NCBI GenBank assembly: GCA_020809705.1
Contig: CP085834.1
Coordinates: 434,001-498,000, forward strand
DNA: 64,000 bases
Direction of reading: 5' to 3'
Source of the DNA: Calonectria ilicicola
Taxonomy: Eukaryota; Ascomycota; Sordariomycetes; Hypocreales; Nectriaceae
Shown here one piece after another: positions 1 through 10,838 of the stretch. Both the position numbers and the translations under genes were made by a program. Every line of letters begins with the position of its first letter. Position 1 is the first letter of the stretch. The notes under the pieces were generated by a model, which made no database searches, was not told the origin of the DNA, and worked only from the letters and a program-made list of their open reading frames with translations.

Positions 1-951
1 GTGCTGAGAGCGGGTCCATGTCTCGCGAGTATTCCCAAGCATGGAAGTAAGAGAAGGGCGTGCGGATCACGGAAGGAGAGGATATGAGATCGGTTATCAA
101 ATTGAGTCAATTTAAAATCACGTTTGATGAAGCTGGGGAAGATGTGCTGGTCAGCCTCGTCTCACTTGAGGGTTTTTACAGCGTGGCTGAACCCTGCACC
201 AATCAACTTCTGCCAACACAGGAGAAATATTATTCCGCGCTAACCCCTTCAAATTATATGGTATGAAGGTTGGGCGAATTGATTACAACCAGACTAAAAG
301 GAAATATGAAATAAATTTAACAAATATTAAAACTAATTACAGATAGGAAAAGGAAAAGCACCTATCCCAAGCAAAATAACTCTTGTTCAAACAGTATTGT
401 TACAATATCTAACCACCACGACCGATGTAAATCCCTAGCTGACCTAAGTCGTGCGATTAGTCAGAGCAAGTAGCATAATTCTAGAGGGGGAGTAAGCAGA
501 TGGATGTGGTTAACCTCGGCTTTCATATGACTAGCAACAAATTTGTTCGTAGATCAGGGTGATGAATGGGTAATCGACAGCGTTCCACAGATTCGATTTA
601 ATAGAAACAGCATTCACAAACCGGTCATAAAAGACCAAAGGTACCGGGTTTAGAATTCCGCCACAGGGATCGTTTACGATGCGATTGCGCAGTCTCGACG
701 CTTCCATGGCCTGTTTGGGATTCAGCTGCGGCGAGCTATTGGCAATCAATTCGCTCAACACTCCCACAACCCAAAAAGAAAACAGAACCAGGACGATGAT
801 ATATAAGCAGCTTAGGCTAGCCTAGACTATTGTCTAGTATCATTAGAGGCACTGCTCCTCCTCGGCCAGCACATACAACTCACTCAAGCCAGCCGGGCGA
901 ATTAGAGCTAAATCAAAATTCCGGTAATAATCCGAGTTCAGGGAAATTTCA
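1..951. other. intergenic, no gene recognised
   Basis: I see only short open frames without domain character. The best is a 78-codon minus frame at 531-767, which I do not recognise and which has no visible partner exons. Base composition is moderate. It could hold a fragment of an old gene, but nothing supports a call. Confidence 0.4.
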
Positions 952-1134
952 TGAGTCTTGCTGCGCGCACACATATATTTTGCTAGGTGCATACGTCAAA
1001 CTATGTAGTGAGGGCTTTTCTAGAAAAGATTAAAACTTTAATTCATTTTCTTCTTATTTCTTTATCTTGATATTAAATTCAAGTGCTTTATGTGTGCACT
1101 TAGCAAAATGCATGCGTGTGCGCAGGAAAACTCA
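952..1134. mobile_element. MITE-like element, copy 1 (terminal inverted repeats)
   Basis: The two ends are imperfect inverted repeats of about 38 bp. Left (952-990) contains CTGCGCGCACAC followed by TTTTGCTAGGTGCA. Right (1095-1134), read on the minus strand, contains CTGCGCACACGC followed by TTTTGCTAAGTGCA. The interior (about 100 bp) is AT-rich and codes for nothing. A diverged second copy lies inverted at 13536-13768. Short length, inverted ends and more than one copy fit a non-autonomous DNA transposon. I could not find a clear target-site duplication, so the superfamily is unknown. Confidence 0.65.
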
Positions 1135-2750
1135 ATTTTATTATGACTAGCTAATTTATTTTATGGCTGGATTCATAATTGAGCTCTAGAATTATATAAG
1201 TCACATTGTCTCTGTACAGCATTGTTGCTTTAGCACTAAATTGTAATGTAATCCTCGTCCAAAAGTCGGCAACGGGCGTTCTGTACATTTCACTACCTTG
1301 GGCTCTGAAAGAAAATAGATTGAAAGTTAATATATGAATTGTGACCTTTTTCTTTCTGGAAGAACTTTGGAAACCTTGTTTATTTATCAATCCTAAAATT
1401 ATTATCCTAAGCTCAAATACAAAACCGACCCTTACCCTATGGATCCACATGAAGCATCATATCCTGTAAACTCATTACCACACATTTATGTTTACATGGC
1501 GGTGCTAAAAATCAAAATTTCAAATCAAATTCTAATTGGCACATCTATTAATAGTTTGGTAAACGTTTTTTTCGGACTTCCCTACTTGTCGCGGGATGGG
1601 AACTTAGCCATAACAGAACGACAACACGGCTGTGTCCCCCTAATCCTACCTTTCTCAAGTCAGAAGGCGATGCATTGCAACCATATCCCTAAAGGTATCT
1701 ATCTTGTCCGAGAATATGATGACCAGAGAAGAATTTATTAACCAGGCCATATGATTTGTGACAGAATTGGTATTTCCCTACTGCTGTGTAGCTGGCTAGT
1801 GATTGAGGATAACTGGTTGGCAGTACCTCAGACATCGGTAACGGGCGTCCCACAAGCCACTTTCAAAGAACCTAAAACAAGTCGCAGGACAGCCTGATTG
1901 CCCTTAAAGCGGCCATATGACTAAGGCGTCTGTGCTGTTTCAGTTGGGGCTGCGTTAGCTTGGGGTTGAATCAGGCTGCGGCCGAAAATATTGTCTAAGG
2001 GTATCAGTATGCAGGGCTCTAATAAGCCAATCAAGAGAGAAGATTATTACCCGAATACTTGAACAATATTTTTGAATTAAATGGCAAAGAAATAAGAGTC
2101 CAACAACAGAGGCCCTGGGTCCATTTATGCATGTGGGATCGCTGGTTGTAGCGGTATAAACTTCGCAGCCTGATGTATGACAAAATGGTCCGTGTATCTA
2201 CTCATACTGGGCTGAATTAGAGGAGCCCAAACATGTTTAGTCCACAAAATGTTTGTATTTTCTTGAAGCCGCACATGTATTTAGAGCAGCCGGGCTGCAC
2301 TAAAGGACCTTGTGCATGCCCTAGGGTGCCAACACATCGCTCCGGAGAGTCTTTTGCGTTGAGGCGTTCGGCTGTGCCTCGAATGAGTGACCTTAGCGTG
2401 GCCACCATTGCAGACGATAGGCTTTTGCACTGCCCACGGTACACAGGCATACTCCAACTTGGCTCAGCCTGGTGAGGGGCACTATCTGCAAGGCGTTACG
2501 GCTTGACAAACTAGTAAGCCGTAAATCACAAGCGCAATGCTCGATGGACGAACCCGAAAAAGACACGCGAAGCAAAAATCTCTCTAGCGTGGGATTAATC
2601 GGTTCATCAGGCTGCTAAAGGAACTCGCATCCAAGCTGGTGCATGTTGAATCGAATATTTAACCTTCTGCTCCCTCTCCCTTCACCACCCCCATCTTTTT
2701 ATCAACTTACTAAATCAATCCATACTAAATCTCACTTCTTTTTTGCGACT
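1135..2750. other. intergenic, no gene recognised
   Basis: Only short overlapping frames on both strands, none with recognisable protein character. The last 100 bases are C/T-rich and probably form the promoter and 5' leader of the secreted protein that begins at 2751. Confidence 0.4.
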
Positions 2751-3487
2751 ATGCATACTCTTAGAAATCTTCTCGCAGTAGCACTGGTGTTGTCAGCTCG
2801 CGTGTGCCATGCCAACATCCACTGTGGCCTTATCGGGTTCTCAGCCTTTTGTGGTCTAATGACACTCGAAGGTAGTGGTGCTACAGGCAAATCAATCATG
2901 GAAGTTTTGCAAATTGTGATCGACGACAACAACAAGCCTGATTCAACCCAGTACACTGAGCATGAGCACGTGTTCTGTTTTGACAATAACCTTGCGCTCG
3001 ATATTCCAGTATTAGGGACAGTGCACATTGGAGGTCTCCTCCAGGGCGGCATTTGCGTTTTCCTTGAAAATCTCCAGCCTGGCGGATATGTAACACTGGG
3101 GCAAATCAGACAGCTTACCGAGATCCTGATTAGAAACAACTGCCAAACTTGTGGTTCAATTCCGATCGGCTACCCGAGCATTTCCAGCGATGGCGGGCCT
3201 ATTCTCAAATTTGATTATGTTTCTAAAGCCACCTGCTTTGGCGACTGCATCACCAGCGAGGACATTGGAAATGGAACTGATTGTGAGTCTTGATGAAATA
3301 AATATTCGAGTCTTGGATATTAACACAAAGTGCAGCAAATCCAGCAGAGACGGCGATTCCTGGTAGTGATATAACTGGCACTGGAGGTTATGGATATGAT
3401 AGCTCGGGGTGTAAGAAAAGTGCAAGCAATTCTTTCATGAATACCTATGTACTACTTTTAATGTTTGTATTGGCCTTGTTATCTTAA
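2751..3487 (+). CDS. KP4-like small secreted protein with predicted GPI-type C-terminus
   Basis: An N-terminal signal peptide (about 20 residues, ending at an A-rich stretch) precedes a Cys-rich domain. Spaced cysteines, a GGICVFL-like block and a CxxCGSxPI block near residue 140 resemble the KP4 killer-toxin fold, a family common in ascomycete genomes. The ATG at 2751 is preferred over the upstream in-frame ATG at 2643 because it places the signal peptide at the N-terminus. An intron at 3283-3335 (GTGAGT...TGCAG, TTAAC branch) gives exons 2751-3282 and 3336-3487. The second exon encodes a small polar/Gly linker and ends in about 14 hydrophobic residues, as GPI-anchor signals do. Family KP4 members are usually free secreted proteins, so this tail is unusual. 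The family call is from remembered motif spacing; activity cannot be inferred. Confidence 0.7.
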
Positions 3488-3677
3488 GAGCGAATTGATG
3501 GTGTATGCAGAGGGGCTCGCGGATTAAATTAGTGCCCTCGAAAATACACATTTGACACAGAGAAACAAGAATATCGCACTTTTTTCCAGTCATGTCATTC
3601 ACAATAAAGAAGCTAAAATACATAACAATAACAGCACAAAATGCATCCAAGAAGAAATAAAAAACCCTTTTTAATCA

Positions 3678-5081
3678 TCACGCATGCGTATTATTCTGCT
3701 GATTCTTCAAGGTCTCCTGGAGCGTAGAGTAGACCTGCGGGCTCAAATATGAAGAAAGCGACAACCCTCCCTTCTTTGGAAACGAAAAAGAAATGAATGT
3801 TTGTACACCAACCCTAGTTGCAAGATGTTTGTCAGAAGCAAACCCCCTTAGCATAGATTGATACGCGGCTGTGTATTGACCACGCCCGCGCTCATTCAAA
3901 AATTCGCACAGTCCATCGGCAGCAACTGCATCGGACTTTGCATAGTGTCTGACCGGTATATAACCCTTTACATCAGGTAATTTCGCGCCTGGTTTAATGT
4001 CGAAGTAGAATGGGATACCCGCAGTGTAATGGCCATTAAAAGGAAGCTCCTGAGATGTTGGGAAGTCGGCTTCTAGGCCCAGACAGATGTACCACAGTTG
4101 TTTCAATTCCTTTACCTGCTCTGGTGAAATGGTCTTGCGACCTCCCAGAGTCATGATGGAAATGACATCGTCAAATGATGTGCGAGGAGTTCTCATGTAC
4201 ACTTTGATCCGAGAATCTTTGGGTTGCACACAATCGATGGCGAGTAGAATCATGTTCAAAGTCTTCCCGACGGGGTCAGTAGAGAGGAAGTTTCTCAACT
4301 GCTCGAAGGATTCGTGAGGTCCATCGTGAATGCTACTCATGACCTCAGTGAAGGAAGTGTTGAAAAACTCTGCACTTCGAGTCGGGCTTCTCAGCATGTA
4401 GTATGCCTTTACCCCAAGCCCACTGGGAAGAAACTCGAAGCCAGTGTAGATGGATGAGCCCCATTCATTTGCATCTCCGCTATCTGTGCTATGGGGCTCT
4501 AAGTGTGGTGCGAATTTCCAAAACAATGTAGCATCCACACTTGTGTTCTCTTTTTCGAGATCAAGTAGGAGACTCTTCATAGTTTCTTGATTGAACGGGT
4601 CCAAAGGTGTACCGGATAGATGCCAAATGGGTTCAACGCAGAATCGCACATCAGGCTGGTCGCCATCCCACCTCCAACTGTACTCCACAGGCGAGAAGTC
4701 GTCGCACATGAAGCTCTTAAAATATGGTTGACCCGACTGTAGTGGCCGCGGGCCCATGCGAGGCACGATGTTGAAGTAGTGGAAAAGGAGGAATTCGTAC
4801 TGGAGGCCAATGGGATAATTTGCTTCTTGCATCATGGTTGCAAAATGACGGCCAATGACGGCCCACCAAAAGTCATTGTCATCATCGCGAGAAGGTAATT
4901 GCCGGTTGAGTGAGTTCCATACTGAAAGTTGAGTCTTTGCAATTGGAAGAGATGCAGATATTAGGCCATTTGTGGATAGAGTCTATAGCATCAGTTAGAC
5001 GATAGTCATGTTTTGTTTTCCATTGTGGTATGCTACCTCAATTTTTTGACTTGAAACCTTGCTGTCCCCCAGCGATCCCAT
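3678..5081 (-). CDS. DMATS-type aromatic prenyltransferase
   Basis: Two exons: 5081-5037 (15 codons) and 4982-3678. The intron 5036-4983 starts GTAGCA and ends CTATAG with a CTAAC branch. The product is 449 aa, normal for fungal dimethylallyltryptophan-synthase family enzymes (430-470 aa). Family signatures are visible: FLLFHYFNIVPRMG near the N-terminus, RFCVEPI, KAYYMLR, RIKVYMRTP followed by TSFDDV and MTLGG, and DVKGYIPVRHYAKSDA near the C-terminus. These are the strands of the ABBA barrel that hold dimethylallyl diphosphate and the aromatic acceptor. The usual acceptor is tryptophan or an indole diketopiperazine; position of prenylation cannot be read from sequence. It is divergent from the PLP enzyme at 5672 across about 590 bp, which suggests a shared promoter and one pathway. 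Confidence 0.88.
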
Positions 5082-5671
5082 TATGAGTGATTATTGGATA
5101 AGGGATTTCTTAGTGCAAAAAGTGGTTGATGCGTTTTTGGGCAATTTTCAAGTGTCTAGTCCTCAATGCCTTGTGATGCCCTGGGGTTGACACTTCTCTA
5201 TAATCCCTCACTTCGGCGCCCTGCCCCGCAAGGGAATATTGGCCATAGTCCATGGATCATCCAGCTAGAATTAGCCCCCAACTAGTAATTTCTTTTGCCA
5301 CCGAAAATACGGTGAGAAATTCCGATCAGGCGAATGCCGTGACGTATGCTGGGGGCATAGATATGCAGTCACATCAACTTGCTTTTGTGGGTTGTGTAGA
5401 TGCTCTGAGATCCGTGTGGGATCCGTCAGCGCTAGCTTCCGCTAATGGCCAAATCCCCGAGCAGTTACGCGCGCTGAAGTTTAGCATTGCCAGATTAACT
5501 AAAGATGGCCACTGCAGAGGTATAAAAATATGCCTCATATTTCGGGTGAGTATCATCTTTGGACCAATTATTTCACCCGATACCGCTTCCGCCGTGTTTT
5601 CTGGGGAGCAGATCAGTCCAGTTGCTTTCAGCACCAACGTTTAGAGGTGCTCGTTTTCTCAAAACTTCACA
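5082..5671. promoter_or_regulatory. divergent intergenic promoter region
   Basis: About 590 bp separate the start codons of the prenyltransferase (minus) and the PLP enzyme (plus), so both promoters must lie here. A 130-codon plus frame at 5252-5644 has no recognisable features and ends before the PLP gene; I regard it as chance. No clear palindromic binding site for a Zn2Cys6 factor was seen. Confidence 0.5.
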
Positions 5672-6787
5672 ATGGGCGAGAAATCGCTATACAACGAGCA
5701 AAAAGCATCGCTACCGGACGAGCAGCGGACATGGACGGATCCTGGACGAGTCGCATACGACTTTCGCTCTGATTATGTCACCACACCAACGTTTCCTATG
5801 ATGCAAGCGATCCAGGAAACAACATTGGGAGACGATGTCATGATGGAAGATACCACAACCAACGAATTTCAATCGTTCATCGCATCTCTTACTGGCAAGG
5901 AAGAGAGTCTGTTTGTCATGTCTGGGACAATGGGCAACCAGGTAGCACTGCGAGCCGCTCTGGGAACTCCTCCGTACTCAATCCTGGCAGATCAGAGGAG
6001 TCATATGACCTACATGGAACTTGGAGGAGCAGCAACCTTGTGGGGTGCACTTGTTGTCTGTGTTAGCCCTTCCAATGACCATCATCTCACAGTTGAGGAT
6101 GTGCGCGCACGTGCGACGCTACAATCAGGCATTTACCATTGCCCGACTCGCGTAATTTGCCTAGAGAATACGCTAAATGGGACAATTATGCCGCTGAAAG
6201 ATGTGCAGGCGATCGGCAAATGGGCGCACGAACAAGAGCCGCCAATCCATGTCTACATGGATGGGGCCCGACTCTGGGAGGCGGTAGCAGCTGGGGCGGG
6301 GTCACTGCACGAGTTTTGCTCAGCCGTTGACAGCGTCTCGCTGTGTTTAACCAAGGGTCTAGGCGCGCCTGTGGGCTCGGTGTTGGCGGGGAGCTCTGCA
6401 TTCATTGAGAGAGCAAGGATGGTGCGGAAGCTGCTTGGCGGCGGTATACGAGCTGCCGGGGTCCTAACGGCGCCGGCGAGGGCAGCGGTGGAGCAGGTGT
6501 ATCTGGGCGGCCGACTGCGTGCAGCTCAAGTGAATGCCGCTCGTATCGCTAAAGCGTGGACTGAGATGGGTGGGGGCCTGTTGCAGCCCACAGAGACGAA
6601 TATGGTATGGTTGGATCTTCCTGGTGGCGACGTAGACAAGGCTAGGCTGTTGAAACTAGCCTCGGAGAGTGGCCTCAAGTTCATGCCGGGACTGCCCATG
6701 GGAAGGATTGTGGTGCATTATCAGATATGTGAGGACGCTGTGCAGCAACTCTGTCAAGTCATAAAGCAATTTTTAGACCAGAGTTAG
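5672..6787 (+). CDS. PLP-dependent L-threonine aldolase/beta-eliminating lyase family enzyme
   Basis: A single exon of 371 aa. The whole chain fits the threonine-aldolase branch of fold-type I PLP enzymes: YDFRSDYVTTPT start block, FVMSGTMGNQVAL, DQRSHMTYMELGGAA, VYMDGARLW (the Asp that contacts the PLP nitrogen) and SLCLTKGLGAPVGS with the Schiff-base lysine at residue 228. Family members cleave beta-hydroxy amino acids to glycine and an aldehyde; relatives do beta-elimination. The start has a fungal-type context (CACAATGG). Its position between the prenyltransferase and the heme fusion protein suggests a tailoring role rather than primary metabolism, which is inference. Confidence 0.85.
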   Translation: MGEKSLYNEQKASLPDEQRTWTDPGRVAYDFRSDYVTTPTFPMMQAIQETTLGDDVMMEDTTTNEFQSFIASLTGKEESLFVMSGTMGNQVALRAALGTPPYSILADQRSHMTYMELGGAATLWGALVVCVSPSNDHHLTVEDVRARATLQSGIYHCPTRVICLENTLNGTIMPLKDVQAIGKWAHEQEPPIHVYMDGARLWEAVAAGAGSLHEFCSAVDSVSLCLTKGLGAPVGSVLAGSSAFIERARMVRKLLGGGIRAAGVLTAPARAAVEQVYLGGRLRAAQVNAARIAKAWTEMGGGLLQPTETNMVWLDLPGGDVDKARLLKLASESGLKFMPGLPMGRIVVHYQICEDAVQQLCQVIKQFLDQS

Positions 6788-7747
6788 AGGTTTGGACAGG
6801 GATTGACCTAGCTAATTAGGGTATGATCAATGAATACTAGTGAACCACTTTTTCCATAACTATCTGAGAACACCTTCTATATGTGGTGATTTGCAAATGC
6901 AAGTCGCCTAGAGAAACCAAATTAGACCGTATTAGTCTTTCAAGGCGTAGTAAAGGATCTGAGGCTATGTTTGTTAAAGACGACGCCAAAGAATAAGGGT
7001 CCACAATGGTGCAACCTAAAGGCCGCTTACACAACCCCAGCCCTGCATTAGTTAGCGTCAACCTAAACCCTGTCTTTGGTCGCCGAAACGCGTACACAAC
7101 TCGTCTCTGTAGATACAGGCTAGGGAGCCTATCAACGTGCAGATTTGCAGAAATATTAAGCGAGTGATTCAAATGAACTGTTCAGCTGAAATACATCTGG
7201 ACTACGCTATTGGCTTGATCGCCTTTTCAACAATCGCTTAGCAATTGCGTGCATTGCTTTCTAACTAGACCCTCTCTTTTGGTCAGCCAACGCCAAAAAG
7301 CAAAAACTGTTACAGCCTGGCGCTAGAAGGCGTGGAAAATTTTGCGTATATTCGCCGATTCTGGTTTTGTGTTAGTGTAACCTGAGTTATGGTATCGTCT
7401 CTGCGCGCTATCGCGAGTATGGACGCTCCAGCAGACCCTGCGCAGTAACCCCCTGGCAGAGCAGGCATTTTCCGAAGTCGGAGAACCACTTTCCTTTTCA
7501 GTATCGGACTATCAAAAGAAAAAACGGAATGCCATACACTGAGTTGATACGCACGTCAGAATTTAGTCGAGATGGGGAAAGAGAGCTTTGATCCCTCGGG
7601 GACTACAATCCTACTGCATAGCCTGCCTCAATCCGTAGCCTACGCCGTCCTCGAGGAAACCCGAAATTGAGTCAAATATCCTACTTATTTTCCAATCTCT
7701 ATATTCGGCAGTCGATATGGAGAAGATCTCCATCTTCTGATTAGTTC
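6788..7747. other. intergenic, no gene recognised
   Basis: About 960 bp between two same-strand genes. It should hold the 3' end of the PLP enzyme gene and the promoter of the fusion protein. The 111-codon minus frame at 6837-7172 shows no domain character. Confidence 0.4.
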
Positions 7748-10437
7748 ATGGCGGCCCGTTCGGATAGACCCTTTTGTCAAGGGTCTGGGTTTCTTTGTCC
7801 ACTTGAACCTGAACTTAAGCTTCCATCTAAGCTTCCATCTAAGCTAAACCTTCTAGAATCAATCATATCCGACTTGCCTCGGCTTCTTCGCACGGGATCG
7901 GTGCGGTTCGCAATTTGCAGTTTACCATGCTTTACCCAGGCGGTACAGGATATCCCTGGCAGTTGTCTCCCACGAGCTTCGATCATTTGAGTTGTCTTGC
8001 TCACGCATTTAAATTCGAGGAACGTTACATAGGCCATAACGGATCTTCCACCTCAAGCAGTCTGCCAGATGATCTCCTATGCGCATGGGGCATTATCTCT
8101 CGCCAACTCGGGTATGGCGCACCCCGACGAATGATTGAAGATGATCTCTTGAATAATTGCATCATCAAAGACGATGATGCAGCCAAACTTGCAGTTCCGT
8201 ATTTCGATATACCAGAAGAACATATGAGTGCTGGGATTCAGGTGGCGATGGAGCACAAATTTGCCCCTGTTCCTGGTGCCATGATGGATGCCGCAAGACA
8301 TGTGGCTGATTTAGGCTCAGAAGAAAAAATCGCAGGCTGTCTTGTATCAATCTGTCGTGGCATTTTGGATTGTGCGGAAACCTTTTTGAATGTGCCTCAT
8401 GCAAGCTGCCATGGACCCAATCACTTCGACCCGGTAGTATGGGGCAAAACCTACCCAGAGATTGGACGCCCTGTTGTTCCCGGAGAACTTACAAACAGTG
8501 GCGTGAATTCTCCACTATTCCATGCAATAGACTGTTTCCTTGGGATCATGGGATCTAATGTCTCAAATGAATTATTGCTGCAACAGGCTAAGCGTCGGTC
8601 ACTATTGCCATTGTCCGTTCAACAGTTTCTGCATACTCTTGATCAGTCGCACGAGTCCATACACCATTACATCAGGTCTCATCCAAACGGTCCAGCGGCC
8701 AATTCACTTACCGTCCTCCTTCAAACCTATGCATGGCTTCTCGAAAGACATCGAATGAGAGCTGTCGGTTTCACGCCTGTTGTTCTTGCTTCCGGTCGTC
8801 AGCAAACAGCCGGAGGACTTCCGCAGTCATCACTAGTGTCGCCTGCGGACATTCTCGATACCCAAATCAAACGAGCCATGGTCGCAAGGTTTGGGTCTGG
8901 AATACCTAAATTGACCGTAAAAGTCGAGTCCCGGTTCGCTGTCGGTTCCAAAACCACCTGCCTAACAATCCTTGTACCATGTTGCCCACCAATAGAACCC
9001 GGTGACACTATCCAGATATGGCCAGAGGCTATCAAGCCTGATTTTAGACTATCAAAGACTCCCAAGAACTTTGAGCCTGTGCCACGGTACTACTCAATCG
9101 CTATGGTTCAGAAGATGACCAACCAAACCACTCGCCTTTTTCTCACCATTGCCGGCTCTTCAGGCCACTCGGGAGAGTTTCTTTGCTCTCTACAACCAGG
9201 ATTCTGTCTTGAAACAGTGCTTACACCCCGACCCGACTTTCGGTGTCCCACAAACGGTGCGCAGCCGATGCTTCTTATCGCTCAAGGTGCCGGTATCGGC
9301 CCATTTCTGGGGTTTCTCTATGCGAAATGCCGGTTATCGGCTCTAGAAGACAGACGCGGAAACATAATTCTTATTATAGCTGCCAAAGATATTAGCAGCG
9401 TCCCATATTTACAAACACTTTGTTCGTTTACTCGAATTCTGTCTCTTGAGCTGCATTTAGCCATCTCAAATGGATATAGTTGTATGATCAAGGATGGAAA
9501 AGTGCATACATCCCGCAAGGGCAAGAGAACTCCCGACATTCTATTTGATATCTCAGAATCTATTAAAACCCGTGTCTTAGATCTACAAGGGCATATTTTC
9601 GTTAGCGGCAGCGGATTGTTTGGACATGCTATTCACAATAGCTTGGAGTCGTTAGATCTCCTGCCTCTATCAGCTGAGAACTATCACGATGCATGCCGTG
9701 GCGGCAATTCACAAGGCAATATTCCTAATCAGAAGGTATTATTAATTGAGCTTTCGCGACACAATAAACCGTCAGACTTATGGGTAGCTATCCAAGGTGT
9801 CGTCTATGATCTGACTAAATTCGGAACCTATCATCCCGGCGGGCTTAAGACAATTCTGGATGTTGCTGGTACAGTAGCGGATAAGCGTTTCTTCCAAATT
9901 CACAGCCCCGACACAAATCAGGGACTGCTGTCTCGCGTTCAGCCATATGCAATCGGAATTCTTGAACAGTGTGATCCGACATCCAAGAGAATGTGCATTC
10001 TCACCCATATTACAAAAAAGCAAAACGCACTAACCAACAGCACACAATTTGCACCAGGACGAACTGTACCTTTATACGTGTTTTTTGAAAGCTTGGCTGT
10101 GTGTTGGACATCATTCGATGGCATCGCCCGATTCGTCAAGGGGGAAGGACTAGATAAGCGTTTACTCACAGAATTAGATAGTCTTTCAAGTCGATTGAGC
10201 ACAGAATGCTGGCAATATATGGCTATGGGCCCCAATTCCCTGGAGGAGAAAGAGACTCTAGTGAGGGAGAGATATGCAGTTTATTGGGTAAAGTGTCAAT
10301 GTATTTTTGATGGGTTGAAAGATGTCTGCTGTAGTGGCAAAGGCGACTGTGAGGAGGGCTTGCAGGAAATTATTTACGCGTATCTAGAAGCGAGGCTTCA
10401 AGAAGTAGTAGCTTTCGCTGCTAATCCCTTCAATTAA
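7748..10437 (+). CDS. fusion: IDO-like heme dioxygenase + FAD/NAD(P) reductase + cytochrome b5
   Basis: Proposed exons 7748-7900 and 7963-10437 (875 aa). The intron 7901-7962 keeps phase 0 but has a weak donor (GTGCGG) and ends GGCAG; otherwise translation could start at ATG 7927 with a shorter N-terminus. Residues 1 to about 330 resemble indoleamine 2,3-dioxygenase: GFLCPLEPELKLP start, LPDDLLCAWGIISRQLG, NSPLFHAIDCFLGI, and a candidate proximal heme His at about residue 314 (ERHRMRAV). About 360-625 is a ferredoxin/P450-reductase-type module with RYYS (FAD), GAGIGPFLGF (NAD(P)H) and VSGSGLFG. About 640-710 is a cytochrome b5 domain with the HPGG heme motif (about residue 675). A helical tail of about 150 residues follows and is unrecognised. 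IDO enzymes open the indole ring of tryptophan with O2; fused reductase and b5 would make this one self-sufficient in electrons. Substrate is unknown. Confidence 0.8.
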
Positions 10438-10838
10438 TATCACGACGATCAAAAGTTAATATCGAATTTTTGTACGAGGTTTCATGCTCTGGGTCCTGCG
10501 TTATTTTTATGCTTGTAACAGACAGGTTTATGTCTTTCATATAGTTATTTTCTTTCTTTTAGGAAAGGAAGATGCCAACAAGGTCATGGGACCTAAAGGC
10601 ATTTCTTATGATAGACTTTTAGATGGATTGGTATAATTGCTTTTATATTAATTTTAAAATAAAATTTATAAATAATAAAATTTTTAAATAATAAAAAATA
10701 TATAAAAAAAAAAAAAAAGTAGAAAAGGTAGAATAGGAAATACAAACAACGGTTTAATCAAACAACTAACAGGATACGATCAGTGTGACAGGATACGAGC
10801 AGTACAGACAGGTTTATTTATTTATGATTCTAGACCTC
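10438..10838. other. convergent 3' region, AT-rich
   Basis: The region between the 3' ends of the fusion gene and the permease. 10635-10720 is very AT-rich with an A15 run. It most likely contains both polyadenylation regions; I see no gene. Confidence 0.45.

Noticed and set aside
2732..3139. 135-codon minus frame opposite the KP4-like gene
   Set aside because: Antisense shadow; the plus strand has the signal peptide, Cys pattern and intron.
3435..3650. 71-codon minus frame downstream of the KP4-like gene
   Set aside because: Overlaps the newly recognised second exon of that gene and lacks features.
5252..5644. 130-codon plus frame between the prenyltransferase and PLP enzyme
   Set aside because: No recognisable motif, and it sits in the divergent promoter.
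7901..7962. Treating the IDO fusion as a pseudogene
   Set aside because: A phase-consistent 62-nt intron explains the frame change and the remaining 2.4 kb is fully open with all motifs intact.
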